Shown in pieces: positions 36,329-45,043 of a DNA stretch of 64,000 nucleotides. Under the pieces are notes generated by a model. The model saw nothing but the letters and a program-made list of their open reading frames with translations, was not told the DNA's origin and searched no databases. The stretch is from Geoanaerobacter pelophilus (GTDB lineage Bacteria > Desulfobacterota > Desulfuromonadia > Geobacterales > DSM-12255): positions 124,001 to 188,000 of the forward strand of contig NZ_JAHCVJ010000007.1 in NCBI RefSeq assembly GCF_018476885.1, read 5' to 3'. Within the stretch, counting starts at the first letter, position 1; the number at the start of each line of letters is the position of its first letter. The position numbers were made by a program, and so were the translations under genes.

Positions 36329-37362
36329 TGCGGTCCCTCAATCCTGCCGTATTCATAGGCTGCCTCCAGCATTGCCCTTATATTGGCTTCCGGTATGGCA
36401 TAAGGCATGACCAGTGTGCCGAACAGGAACTTTCCGCCAGTTTTGCCTGCGTCGATCATCCTTTTTACCTCTGTCCTGATCTCGTCCTTCGACCATTCGA
36501 GGAGCATGATGTCGTTTATAACGCCGCAGGTAAGTCCGCGCCCCGCTATCAGCCGTTTCCCCTCAGCGATGTCATCCATTGGGCTCAGGTAAAACGCACC
36601 AATCCCCAGACGGTTGATGACCGCTTCGATCACATCGTTGAAGCGGGAGCTGCCGCAATAATAGACAATACCTGCTGTCCCACCCGGGCCGAGATCGCGC
36701 TCCATCCAGGGGAGCGACAGTTCATTGAAGAACTTACGAGGAATAAAGTCGGTGGAGCCGAAGGGGTTCGAGTAGACCAGAACATCGGCGCCAGCGGCCC
36801 GGTAGGCAGCTATCTGCTTTTGAAAGAAGTCCGAGCACTTGGCCAGCAGCTCGTCGCGCAGTTCGCTTGGCCCCATCATCAGCATCTGCAGCCATTTTTC
36901 CATACCCATCAACATGGCCGGCAGAGTCATCGAAGCAGTCAGGTAGGCACAGATCGGATACCTGCCGCCAGCCTCAGCCTTGAGGATTCGCAGGCATTCA
37001 AGCTCTTCGGCAAAGGCAGGGTGGCTGGTAATGTCATCGGGTACCTGTAGTTTGGCGATATCATCATATTTCTTGATAATCATCTCGCCAACGTTGGGGG
37101 GGCCGTCCTTGGCAAAGATGATCTTGCCACATCCTAGAAGTTCGGCCTCCTTGCCGACATAAAAGAGGCTCCAAAGATTATCGTAGCCGTATTTCTCCCG
37201 CATTTTGAGTTGCGCCTCGGCCACATATTCACCGCGTGAATAATACTCCTCAATGGAGAGGCCCAGTTCTTTGGCCCCCTGGTCGAGCAGGTTACAGAAA
37301 ACCGGGATCCGGTCGGCTGGTGTGCCTTTGATGGCGGCATTCAAACGCTCCATGCCTGTCAT
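36325..37362 (-). CDS. Uroporphyrinogen decarboxylase-fold methyltransferase (MtaA/MtbA type)
   Basis: 345 aa of the UroD superfamily, closer to cobalamin:CoM methyltransferase-like proteins than to HemE. N-terminal MERLNAAIKGTPADRIPVF, GYDNLWSLFYVGKEAELLG, YPICAYLTASMTLPAMLMG, and the zinc-binding-type HxC region replaced by YYCGSSRFNDVI, then TCGVINDIMLLEWS. It would accept or donate a methyl group to the corrinoid protein encoded next to it. No substrate-specific methyltransferase (MtaB/MttB) is adjacent. Confidence 0.82.
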   Translation of the reverse strand: MTGMERLNAAIKGTPADRIPVFCNLLDQGAKELGLSIEEYYSRGEYVAEAQLKMREKYGYDNLWSLFYVGKEAELLGCGKIIFAKDGPPNVGEMIIKKYDDIAKLQVPDDITSHPAFAEELECLRILKAEAGGRYPICAYLTASMTLPAMLMGMEKWLQMLMMGPSELRDELLAKCSDFFQKQIAAYRAAGADVLVYSNPFGSTDFIPRKFFNELSLPWMERDLGPGGTAGIVYYCGSSRFNDVIEAVINRLGIGAFYLSPMDDIAEGKRLIAGRGLTCGVINDIMLLEWSKDEIRTEVKRMIDAGKTGGKFLFGTLVMPYAIPEANIRAMLEAAYEYGRIEGPQ

Positions 37363-37988
37363 GTTCTGTGTACCTCCCGGATCAGATCGGAGATCACTTT
37401 GCCGGCTTTGATGCCATTTTCAGCCCAGGTATCTGCCCCAACTTCGGCATATAGCTGCGGATTGAATCGGTACGGAGCACCGCCTACCGCAATCTTGATT
37501 TTATCTTCCAGGCCACGTGTTTTGAGCAGTTCCCTTACCCGACAGCAGCCGTTCTCTCCTTTTGCGGTATGTACCATCATGGATGAAATACCGATGACTT
37601 GGGCATCGTGAGCCACAGCCTCATCGATGAATCGCTCCGGCGCAACATTGAGGCCGAGATCAATAACCTCAACCATCATGGCTTTCAGGCACCCCCCGAC
37701 AATTCGTTTGCCCAGCCCGTGAAAGTCCCCTTGGGAGGTACCTATGATCACACTACCGATACTCTGAGGGGCTTTATGGAAAAGCGGCAACATTTCATCG
37801 ACTACCTCTGAGGCAATCTGGGCTGCCATGAAGTGCTGAGCCAGACTTCCCCCTTGGTTCTCGCTGACTGTTTGCATCATCAGCTCGATTGATGGCACGA
37901 CAACCTCAAATACCACCGCTTCCGGAGTGAACCCCCGTTGCAGGGCATTGTGAACAACCAACAGCGCCTTGTCCCGGTCCGTGTCCAT
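37359..37988 (-). CDS. Corrinoid-binding protein (MtaC/MtbC type)
   Basis: 209 aa. A helical cap (residues 1-85) is followed by a B12-binding Rossmann domain with the cobalt-ligand motif GDFHGLGKRIV (DxHxxG, His near residue 108), then EVIDLGLNVAPERFIDEAV, IGISSMMVHT (the SxL-like stretch) and VGGAPYR (GG motif). Such proteins carry a methyl group between two methyltransferases. First gene of the operon; overlaps the UroD gene by four bases. Confidence 0.9.
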   Translation of the reverse strand: MDTDRDKALLVVHNALQRGFTPEAVVFEVVVPSIELMMQTVSENQGGSLAQHFMAAQIASEVVDEMLPLFHKAPQSIGSVIIGTSQGDFHGLGKRIVGGCLKAMMVEVIDLGLNVAPERFIDEAVAHDAQVIGISSMMVHTAKGENGCCRVRELLKTRGLEDKIKIAVGGAPYRFNPQLYAEVGADTWAENGIKAGKVISDLIREVHRT

Positions 37989-38062
37989 GATGGCTGCGTT
38001 ATAGTTGCGTAACAGTCTGTTCAGTCTGATCGCCCCCTTCTTAACTGTATGATATCTCTTAA

Positions 38063-39748
38063 TTAAGCAGTGTCAATGTTGCCCGGTGTTTGGGCTTCCA
38101 ATGCTTTGATCCGTTCCTTCAGCTCGATCATTCGCAGTTCCCTGCCGACAAATATCTTGTTAAGGCGTTCCAGCTCAGCATTTTTCCCTTTAAGTTCTGC
38201 AGTCCTTGCCTGGACACGAAGATCTAGCTCTTCGTTTAGTAAACGCAATTCCTCCTCTGTTTGCTTGCGTTCGGTAATGTCGTTCCAGATGGTTAGGGCA
38301 CTGACTACCTTGCCGTCTGCATCAAACTCCGGAACAACGCGCACAAACCAGCAAATGGCTTTTCCTTCCTTGTTCCATGACAGATCGATTTTTGCCACCG
38401 TACCGGATGCCATCGCTGCCATCAGCTTTTCAGTAAACTCGGTTGCGATGGGAGCCAGTTCAGTTGAGAGTTCTACCGGTTTTCTGCCGATTACTTCCTG
38501 TGCAGAGAGTCGATTGACCCGCTCGAATTCTGGATTGACGTAGATCCGCCTCCCTTCCCGATCGTAGCGCACAATAACGTCCGGAGAGTTTTCCGCCAAA
38601 GAACGAAAGAGCTGCTCGCTGGCATGAAGCCTGATCTCCGCCTGTTTACGCTCGGTAATATCGGCAACTGCTGCAATTGACCCCATGTAATTTCCTGTAT
38701 CATCGTGTATCGGTCCGGTTTCGAGTCGCGTATAAATCCGCTGACCATCTTTTCTGATAAATTCAAAATCGTGCTGTTCCTTTATTCCTTGTTTGCGCCG
38801 TTCAATATTCTGCTCGGCAATTGCTCTGCCTTGTTCATCCATAAAAGTAAACAGGTGCCTGCCGATCATTTCCTCGGGGGTATAACCCAAGGTATCCGCC
38901 ATACGGGGATTGACAAACGTGGTTACGGCATCTTTGTCAATGACCCAAATCCCTTCCTGGATCGTATCCAACAGGCGCCGGTAGTTCTCTTCACTTTTAC
39001 GCAACCGTTCCCGGTCGCTGATCAGTTGCTGCTCTGCGGAGAGGAGTTTTCCCGAGGCATAGTTGAGCGACTCCTCAAGCGCCTCTATTTCAATGGTTTC
39101 GTGATGAACTTCAATCCGGTTACCCTTGCATTCGTTCAGCTCCCGGGCAAAGAGTGCCAGTTTGTTCAACGCTACTGCCGTTGGTCGTAATACAATGAAT
39201 ATCATTGCCGCACTGCAGATAACCCACAGCATTGCGAGGATCAAGTTTTGCGTCAATGTCTCTTCCTGGGATCGATTAATGGATGCCAGACTGAAATCGG
39301 CCCTGACCCAGCCGAGCAGCTTGCCGGCTGTAATCGGGTACCAGAAAACCAGATGCTCTCCGGAAATGCTATCTGAAGGCTTGCTGTTGCTCGGCAGAAC
39401 AATGCGTTTCATATCAGTTGGCACAATAAGTTTGCCGTCCAGAGTCCGTTTGGTGTCGCCGACAATTCTGCCATCTGGTTCGAATACCTGCAGCTGAACC
39501 ACGTTTGGCAGCTCCGCTGATTTGAGGAGAAATGATTCCAGCTCGGCATAGTCTTCGAGGATGAGAAACCGTGCGCAATTTTCGGCAAAATGTTCGACCA
39601 TGACAGATGAGTGGTCGCGCATCGCTGTGATCAGCCGCTCGGACTGACGCGTTGCCGTGACCCACCCCGAGAGGATGCCGGTCACGCATAACACGATGGC
39701 AACCAGGACGATCGTACGGTTATTCAGGTGACGCGGAAGCAGTTTCAT
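38063..39748 (-). CDS. Membrane PAS-PAS sensor with FVGREL tail, no kinase domain
   Basis: 561 aa. TM1 about residues 10-30, an extracytoplasmic region (35-170), TM2 about 170-192, coiled coil, PAS 1 (about 255-370: EGIWVIDKDAVTTFVNPRMADTLGYTPEEMIG, DITERKQAEI), PAS 2 (about 380-500), coiled coil RVQARTAELKGKNAELERLNK and the tail FVGRELRMIELKERIKALE. No HisKA, HATPase, GGDEF or EAL domain follows. It directly follows the PhnD-like gene (end-to-start, no gap), suggesting that the binding protein is its ligand-binding partner. Confidence 0.86.
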   Translation of the reverse strand: MKLLPRHLNNRTIVLVAIVLCVTGILSGWVTATRQSERLITAMRDHSSVMVEHFAENCARFLILEDYAELESFLLKSAELPNVVQLQVFEPDGRIVGDTKRTLDGKLIVPTDMKRIVLPSNSKPSDSISGEHLVFWYPITAGKLLGWVRADFSLASINRSQEETLTQNLILAMLWVICSAAMIFIVLRPTAVALNKLALFARELNECKGNRIEVHHETIEIEALEESLNYASGKLLSAEQQLISDRERLRKSEENYRRLLDTIQEGIWVIDKDAVTTFVNPRMADTLGYTPEEMIGRHLFTFMDEQGRAIAEQNIERRKQGIKEQHDFEFIRKDGQRIYTRLETGPIHDDTGNYMGSIAAVADITERKQAEIRLHASEQLFRSLAENSPDVIVRYDREGRRIYVNPEFERVNRLSAQEVIGRKPVELSTELAPIATEFTEKLMAAMASGTVAKIDLSWNKEGKAICWFVRVVPEFDADGKVVSALTIWNDITERKQTEEELRLLNEELDLRVQARTAELKGKNAELERLNKIFVGRELRMIELKERIKALEAQTPGNIDTA

Positions 39749-40588
39749 CTATCTTCCCCAATCGGTCAGCTCCCGGATATCAATAAGTTCCAGGGACTGG
39801 TAATCGTTCTTGTAATCAGCAGCAACCGGAGACGGCAGCCTGACGGTCCGCAACAATTCAGCACCATTCTTTAGCGAAGCTAATTCCAGCAAAGCACTCT
39901 TTACCCGTTCACGCACATTAAAGGGAACCCGTGGGTGAGCCGAGAGTGGATGTGGGGCAATCTTCGGCGTTTCGATAACAGAGCGAAGCTGCTCGCGATT
40001 TGCCTCTAGCTCCCGTTCCAGCTCTGGTATGAACACCGCGCCGGCTGATGACTTTCCCAAAAGAACACTCTTGATCACGTTGCGCGTTGACCCTGCGTAA
40101 TTACTGGCAAATATGAGTGGGGGCTCCCGTTTGGCCAGCATGTGGCGGACAAAGACACTGCACAGGTTCTTGTTCCCGACGAACGAGATCGTCTCGCCGG
40201 AGAGATCGTCAAGGGTTCTAAAGGGGGAATCTTTGCGAACGAAAACCCCGATCGCAATAGCCTTGCCGCCGCGCACCAGCGGAATGTATTGGTGTGTTTG
40301 GTGAGCTACTACGGTCTGGATGGGAGAGGCGAAGATGAAATCGGGGTTGCCTTCCCCAATTTCACGCTCAAAGTCTGCCATCCGTTCGAATAGTTTCAGG
40401 CTGAAACGGATGCCGGTTTTTTGTGTCAGCCACTCCAGCAGAGGGGTCCATTGAGTATGCATGGTAACAGTTGGTACAGAGGGGATGACGGCAATGGTGT
40501 ATGACATGTTTTCTGCTGCTTTTGCTGGTGAAACTGCACCTGCTAAGAGTGCTGCGCACAATTCGATTACTATTATCAGTCTGTTCAT
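39749..40588 (-). CDS. PhnD-like periplasmic binding protein
   Basis: 279 aa. Signal peptide (IVIELCAALLAGAVSPAKA) then the phosphate/phosphonate-binding (type 2 periplasmic) fold: TPLLEWLTQKTGIRF, FASPIQTVVA, LDDLSGETISFVG, KSVLLGKSSAGAVF. Start ATG 40588 has GGAG upstream; a five-codon longer start is possible. No ABC permease or ATPase is near; both neighbours are PAS signalling proteins, so it probably serves as a receptor component. It overlaps the preceding gene by four bases. Confidence 0.85.
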   Translation of the reverse strand: MNRLIIVIELCAALLAGAVSPAKAAENMSYTIAVIPSVPTVTMHTQWTPLLEWLTQKTGIRFSLKLFERMADFEREIGEGNPDFIFASPIQTVVAHQTHQYIPLVRGGKAIAIGVFVRKDSPFRTLDDLSGETISFVGNKNLCSVFVRHMLAKREPPLIFASNYAGSTRNVIKSVLLGKSSAGAVFIPELERELEANREQLRSVIETPKIAPHPLSAHPRVPFNVRERVKSALLELASLKNGAELLRTVRLPSPVAADYKNDYQSLELIDIRELTDWGR

Positions 40589-41664
40589 AGTCTGCTCCTG
40601 CACTTATCAGGTTCTGCAACCGTTTCGCTGTGAGCTGCCTTGTCGGCTTCCAACTCTGATAGTCTTTCCTTCAGCTGAACCATCCGTAGTTCGCGCCCAA
40701 CAAAAGCCTTGTTCAACTGCTCCAGCTCATGGTTCCTCAGTTCGAGTTCCATTGTACGTTCTCTGACTCGCTGCTCCAGTTCTTCATTGAGTCTTATAAT
40801 TTTCTCTTCCGCCTGTTTGCGCTCAGTTATGTCGGTTATGACGCCATCGTATGACTGAAGCTCGCCGTCAGGGCCGACGCAGGGAACAAGCGTGGTCTGC
40901 ACCCAGCGGATCGAGCCGTCCTTGTGCTGAATCCGGTGTTCAAAGGTATCAGTGGTTTTATCTTTCTGGAGATGCTGAGCCGCATCAACAACTGTCTGGC
41001 GGTCTTCCGGGTAAATCATGCGATACCAGAGGTCAGGGTCAGCCGCGTACTCTTCGGCAGAAAAACCGGTTACTGCCAAACAACCCGGGCCATGCTCCGT
41101 AGCAACGGTTTTTTCGCCATCCATGACAACCGTGTACATATAACTGGTGACCGAGGCAAGGAGGTCACGAAAACGTTGCTCGCTCTCACGCAGAGTTTCC
41201 AGTGCTGCATGCAGTTCAGCTGTACGCTCACGGATAGCTGTTTCAAGCTGCAGCTCGGTCATCTCCAGCATCATGCGTTGTTGATACAGATCGCAAAAAA
41301 CCCGTATCTTGCTGCGCAGGATAGTTGGCTCGATCGGTTTCAACAGGTAATCAAACGCCCCGGTTTCATATCCCTTGAACTGGTGTTCCGTGTCTTTCAA
41401 GGCTGCGCTGATAAATATGATCGGTACGCGGCTGGTTTTAGGGTTTGCCCGCATCAGTTCGGCTGTCTCAAAACCGTCCATGCCAGGCATCCTGACATCC
41501 AGAAGAACGATCGCGAAATCATGCTTCAGTGAGAGGCTCAGCGCCTCATTCCCAGATTGTGCAGTGAAAAGCGCGAGACCCATGTCATCCAGAAGCGCTT
41601 CCAGCGCAATGAGGTTCTCAGGACGATCATCAACCAGCAAGATCGGTATTTTATCGGTTTCCAT
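40585..41664 (-). CDS. Receiver-PAS protein with FVGREL tail
   Basis: 359 aa from ATG 41664 (GGAG upstream). Receiver domain first (ILLVDDRPENL, VLLDVRMPGMDG near residue 55, FISAAL, YLLKPIEP), then a coiled coil and a PAS domain (about 160-290: SYMYTVVMDGEKT, RIQHKDGSIRWVQTT, VITDITERKQAEE), coiled coil RVRERTMELELRNHELEQLNK and tail FVGRELRMVQLKERLSELE. No kinase or output domain. Starts inside the TonB-plug remnant's 3' end. Confidence 0.86.
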   Translation of the reverse strand: METDKIPILLVDDRPENLIALEALLDDMGLALFTAQSGNEALSLSLKHDFAIVLLDVRMPGMDGFETAELMRANPKTSRVPIIFISAALKDTEHQFKGYETGAFDYLLKPIEPTILRSKIRVFCDLYQQRMMLEMTELQLETAIRERTAELHAALETLRESEQRFRDLLASVTSYMYTVVMDGEKTVATEHGPGCLAVTGFSAEEYAADPDLWYRMIYPEDRQTVVDAAQHLQKDKTTDTFEHRIQHKDGSIRWVQTTLVPCVGPDGELQSYDGVITDITERKQAEEKIIRLNEELEQRVRERTMELELRNHELEQLNKAFVGRELRMVQLKERLSELEADKAAHSETVAEPDKCRSRL

Positions 41665-41863
41665 GGCTCTCCAGCTCCTTGATCTTTCCACCATCAGTAA
41701 TTCCCGGCATCATCTTCAAAACGTCCAGCAGGTTGCGCGCCCCCATGTTCCTGATCTCTTCAACGGTGATGACAGTTGCAATGGCCGAGGCCTTGCGCAA
41801 GAGAAGGTTCAACCGCCCAGGTTGTACGACCTGAAATGTGAAAGCACCCCAACCACAAGACAA
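41651..41863 (-). pseudogene. Remnant of a TonB-dependent receptor plug domain
   Basis: 70 codons. The segment ASAIATVITVEEIRNMGARN followed by LLDVLKMMPGI is the opening of a TonB receptor plug domain (S-x-x-x-VIT-x-EEIRxMGAxxLxDVLxxxPG). Normally this is followed by about 600 residues of plug and barrel; here the frame ends after another 15 residues (LESHGNR). No signal peptide is present. It overlaps the next gene's start by 14 bases, so the remnant probably marks a deletion of a receptor that once belonged to this sensor cluster. Confidence 0.7.
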
Positions 41864-41893
41864 TTAACAATATTTGGTTTTTGGGTTGTAGCC

Positions 41894-43606
41894 TCATATT
41901 TTCGCCTCCAGAGCTTTGATCCGCTCCTTCAACTCCACCATCTTCAACTCTCTGCCGACATAACTCTTGAGCATGTTCTGCAGATCGGCGTTTTTAGCCT
42001 CCAGTTCGGCGGTGCGCTCGCGCACCCGTTGCTCCAGCCGTTCGTTTGCCTGCTCCAGCTCGTTCTGGGCAGCGCGGCGCTCCTCCATCTCTTTTTCCAA
42101 CAGGAGCGCCTGCTCCTGCAGGCTCTCCTGTGCCACCTGCCGCTCGGCGATCTCCTGATCAAGCTCGTACGTCCGCTGCATAAGCGCCTCTTCTGCCTGC
42201 TTGTGCCGGGTGATGTCCTGGAAGGCCACCACCACCCCAACGATTTCCGTCCCCTGCTTCATGGCGGAAGCGACCAGCGAAACAGGGAACATACTGCCGT
42301 CCTTACGCGTAAACGTCACTTCAGCCTCGCGCTTCACCCCATCACGCAGGGTATGGAGAACGGGACACGCTTCCGGATGGTTGGGGAGTCCGCTCTCCGT
42401 ATGCCGATGAAACAGGTCGTGGATCTTTACTTCGATGAGTTCGCTTGCGGCAAACCCCAGCATTGTCAAGGCGGCAGGGTTGACAAATATGCATCTCTCC
42501 CACGCATCGACGCCGTATACTCCTTCGGCCAGGCTGGCGAGAAGCAGTCGTTCCTTTTCCGCCAGTCGCTCCACTTCGCGCAGTGAGCGATTAGCGCGGC
42601 GGTACAACACGATCAGCCCAGCACTGGCAACCGACAAAAGCAGCAGCAACCCACCCAGGGTAACGATCCACGGCGCATGCCGCTTCCAAAGGTCGGCAAG
42701 GGTGAATTCCGGCGGCCGGTCAAAGGGGGGGAGGCGCAGCTTCCGGAGCAGGTGCTCTACGCCGTCATAATTGGCGGGAACGGTGAAGCCGCTGATGGTG
42801 GCGGCGGGGCCGGTGAGGCTGTTGCGCGGCAGCAGGAAGAGGGCGGCCGCCAGGCGTGCCGCCAGTTCCGATTCAACATGCGGCAGCACCGCCACCGGCC
42901 ATTCCGGATAGAGTCGGGTGGAGACAACAAACGGGCTGTGGGGAGCGTTCCGCCGATTAATGATCTTGAGTCGTTCCGGGTCGAGTTTGCCTTCCCTGAT
43001 CATCCCCTCGATGACGCCGGCCCGGGCAAAGCCGACGTCGGCACGACCGGCCAGGACCGCTTCGATAACCTTGTCATGTGGTTGTCCGGTTATCACTAAC
43101 CGTTCGTGGGGCGGCATCGGCAACCCCGCCTCCACCATCTCCATCTCTTGCATCTGGAAACCGCCGAACGCATCGGTAGCGACCGTGGCAATCTTTTTGT
43201 CGGAAAGGTCCGCGAGCGACGTGATATCGCCGCGGTCGGAGCGGGCAATTATGACCCCGCCGTAGGTGCTGAGCTCATGGGTGCCCATTCGGGAGACCAT
43301 GGTCGCCAACGGAGAGGAAAAACCGCAGGTCTGCTTGAGGAGAACGAAGTGACTGGCGGTCGTGATCACCACATCAGTCGAGCGTTTTTTCGCAACATCG
43401 GCCAGTTCCGTATAGTCGTATACCGCCAGTTCTACCGGCTGCTTAAGGGCCATCCGCAGATACTCCGCCACCGGCTGCCACTGTGCCAGCGCCTGCGGCT
43501 TGGGCCGATAGGCTAGTACACCGAGCTTAAGCGTTACCTCGTCTTGCGCGGCGAATGCCGTACAGGCAACCAGCAGCAGAGTAATGACAGCAATGAGGCG
43601 TGTCAT
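41894..43606 (-). CDS. PhnD-like binding domain fused to PAS, FVGREL tail
   Basis: 570 aa. Signal peptide (LIAVITLLLVACTAFAA), a complete PhnD-type periplasmic domain (25-290: LAYRPKPQALAQWQPVAEYL, VITTASHFVLLKQ, ARSDRGDITSLADLSDKKIA, VLAGRADVGFARAGV), a TM segment (about 322-345: WIVTLGGLLLLLSVASAGLIVLY), a PAS domain (about 370-480), coiled coil and tail YVGRELKMVELKERIKALE. No kinase. It shows in one chain what neighbours do with separate genes: a binding protein that signals through PAS. Overlaps the next gene by four bases. Confidence 0.88.
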   Translation of the reverse strand: MTRLIAVITLLLVACTAFAAQDEVTLKLGVLAYRPKPQALAQWQPVAEYLRMALKQPVELAVYDYTELADVAKKRSTDVVITTASHFVLLKQTCGFSSPLATMVSRMGTHELSTYGGVIIARSDRGDITSLADLSDKKIATVATDAFGGFQMQEMEMVEAGLPMPPHERLVITGQPHDKVIEAVLAGRADVGFARAGVIEGMIREGKLDPERLKIINRRNAPHSPFVVSTRLYPEWPVAVLPHVESELAARLAAALFLLPRNSLTGPAATISGFTVPANYDGVEHLLRKLRLPPFDRPPEFTLADLWKRHAPWIVTLGGLLLLLSVASAGLIVLYRRANRSLREVERLAEKERLLLASLAEGVYGVDAWERCIFVNPAALTMLGFAASELIEVKIHDLFHRHTESGLPNHPEACPVLHTLRDGVKREAEVTFTRKDGSMFPVSLVASAMKQGTEIVGVVVAFQDITRHKQAEEALMQRTYELDQEIAERQVAQESLQEQALLLEKEMEERRAAQNELEQANERLEQRVRERTAELEAKNADLQNMLKSYVGRELKMVELKERIKALEAKI

Positions 43607-44595
43607 GATCCACTCCGTTCGTTGAGTTGCCGGATCTGCTGCTCCAGTTCAGTGATCCGTTCCTTTAACTCAACCATTTTGAGTTCCCGGCCGACGAAGA
43701 GCTTATTCATTCGTTCCAACTCGGCATACTTTTCCTGCAATTCGATGGTACGCTCCAGCACCCGTCGTTCCAGGTCGTCTTTGAGCCGTTGGAGCTCGTC
43801 GCCGGCGAGTTTTCTTTCAGTGATATCGGTGAACATTGCGAAGGAGCCCTGAAACTGATGTTGGTCATCAAGAATCGGGGTAGCAGAAACCAGGGTCCAG
43901 ACCGCCTCACCGTTTTTACGGCGGAAGCGGCGTTCATAATGCTCTGGTTGCCCATGACGGCGATTGCCCATTCTCAGCAGATGGTTCGGCACGTCCTCGT
44001 CGAACATGAAGTCGGCCATTGGCCGGCCGAACATTTCCGCTCCGGTGTAGCCGAGCATTTCGGTCATCCGGGCGTTAACAAAGGTGGTCAGATGATCCGC
44101 CCCTAGCGACCAGATTCCCTCGGCGGCCGTGTCCACTATGCGCCGATATTTTCCCTCACTTATGCGCAGCTCTTCCTCGGCCCGGCGCCGCGCCTTCTGC
44201 TCTCCAATCTCATCCAGCGCCCGCTCAATTGCCAACGGCAGCTTGTCCAATCGGTCTTTCAGCACATAGTCTGTGGCGCCTAGTTTGAGGAGTTCCACTG
44301 CCTTTTCTTCGCCGACGGCGCCGGAAACTACAATGAAGGGCAGGCCGGGAGCGAGGGCATTTACCAGTGACAGCGCCGCCGGCGCCTCAAAACCTGGCAG
44401 CAGGTAATCGGCCAGCACAAGATCGTATCCGCCTCTCTGGAGCAACGAGGCAAACTTCAGTTCACTGGCTGCCCAGTCGAGCTGCAGGGAAAAGCCGGCG
44501 TCGATCAGCCGCTCCCGGATTAGCTCGGCATCCCGTGGCGAGTCTTCGAGGTGCAGTATCCGCAGAGGTCGCTCTCGCTGCATTTCATTGGTCAT
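43603..44595 (-). CDS. Receiver-PAS protein with FVGREL tail
   Basis: 330 aa. Receiver (residues 8-125: ILHLEDSPRDAEL, LVLADYLLPGF; the phospho-Asp region reads LADYLLPG), coiled coil, PAS domain (about 150-265: AEGIWSLGADHLTTFVNARMTEMLGYTGAEMFG, RRKNGEAVWTLVS, FTDITERKLAGDE), coiled coil, tail FVGRELKMVELKERITELE. No catalytic output. Overlaps the upstream receiver gene and the downstream PhnD-PAS gene, so it is translated together with them. Confidence 0.86.
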   Translation of the reverse strand: MTNEMQRERPLRILHLEDSPRDAELIRERLIDAGFSLQLDWAASELKFASLLQRGGYDLVLADYLLPGFEAPAALSLVNALAPGLPFIVVSGAVGEEKAVELLKLGATDYVLKDRLDKLPLAIERALDEIGEQKARRRAEEELRISEGKYRRIVDTAAEGIWSLGADHLTTFVNARMTEMLGYTGAEMFGRPMADFMFDEDVPNHLLRMGNRRHGQPEHYERRFRRKNGEAVWTLVSATPILDDQHQFQGSFAMFTDITERKLAGDELQRLKDDLERRVLERTIELQEKYAELERMNKLFVGRELKMVELKERITELEQQIRQLNERSGS

Positions 44596-45043
44596 TGGAG
44601 GTTGCTCCTTTTGGGGGCAGTTCGTTCAGTAAGGCCCAGAAAATACCGAGTTGCTTCACCGCCTCGACAAATTCCGTAAACTTTACCGGTTTGACCACAT
44701 AGGCGTTGCTCCCCAGTTCATAACTACGGATCAGATCATGCTCCTCCCGCGAGGAGGTCAACATCACCACCGGTATCAGTTTTAAGGCAGGGTCGGAGCG
44801 GATGGCCCGCAGCACATCAATGCCATCCAGACGTGGCATTTTGATGTCGAGCACCACCACTGCCGGATTACCAGGCGTGCGCGTTGCGAACCGGCCTTCG
44901 CAGCGCAGATATTCCAATGCCTCAACACCGTCCCTGACGTGCGTAACCCGGTTGACCAGATTGTTTTCTGCCAAGGCCTCTAATGTCAGTTCGGCGTCTC
45001 TAGGATTGTCTTCCGCCAGCAGAATCGGTTTAAGTTCAGACAT
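44585..45043 (-). CDS. Rcp1-like response regulator
   Basis: 152 aa single receiver of the type paired with phytochrome-like kinases: ILLAEDNPRDAELTLEAL, NRVTHVRDGVEALEYL, VVLDIKMPRLDGIDVL (phospho-Asp near residue 63), PVVMLTSSREEHD, SNAYVVKPVKF. ATG 45043 follows GGAGGAAAG. Overlaps the kinase gene by eight bases, so the pair is surely cotranscribed. It is the only stand-alone receiver in the cluster, and probably the phosphate output of the whole cluster. Confidence 0.92.
   Translation of the reverse strand: MSELKPILLAEDNPRDAELTLEALAENNLVNRVTHVRDGVEALEYLRCEGRFATRTPGNPAVVVLDIKMPRLDGIDVLRAIRSDPALKLIPVVMLTSSREEHDLIRSYELGSNAYVVKPVKFTEFVEAVKQLGIFWALLNELPPKGATSNDQ

Noticed and set aside
41375-42586. 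A 403-codon plus-strand open frame
   Set aside because: It lies opposite several overlapping genes with clear domains (receiver-PAS, PhnD-PAS) and its translation is low-complexity and domain-free.
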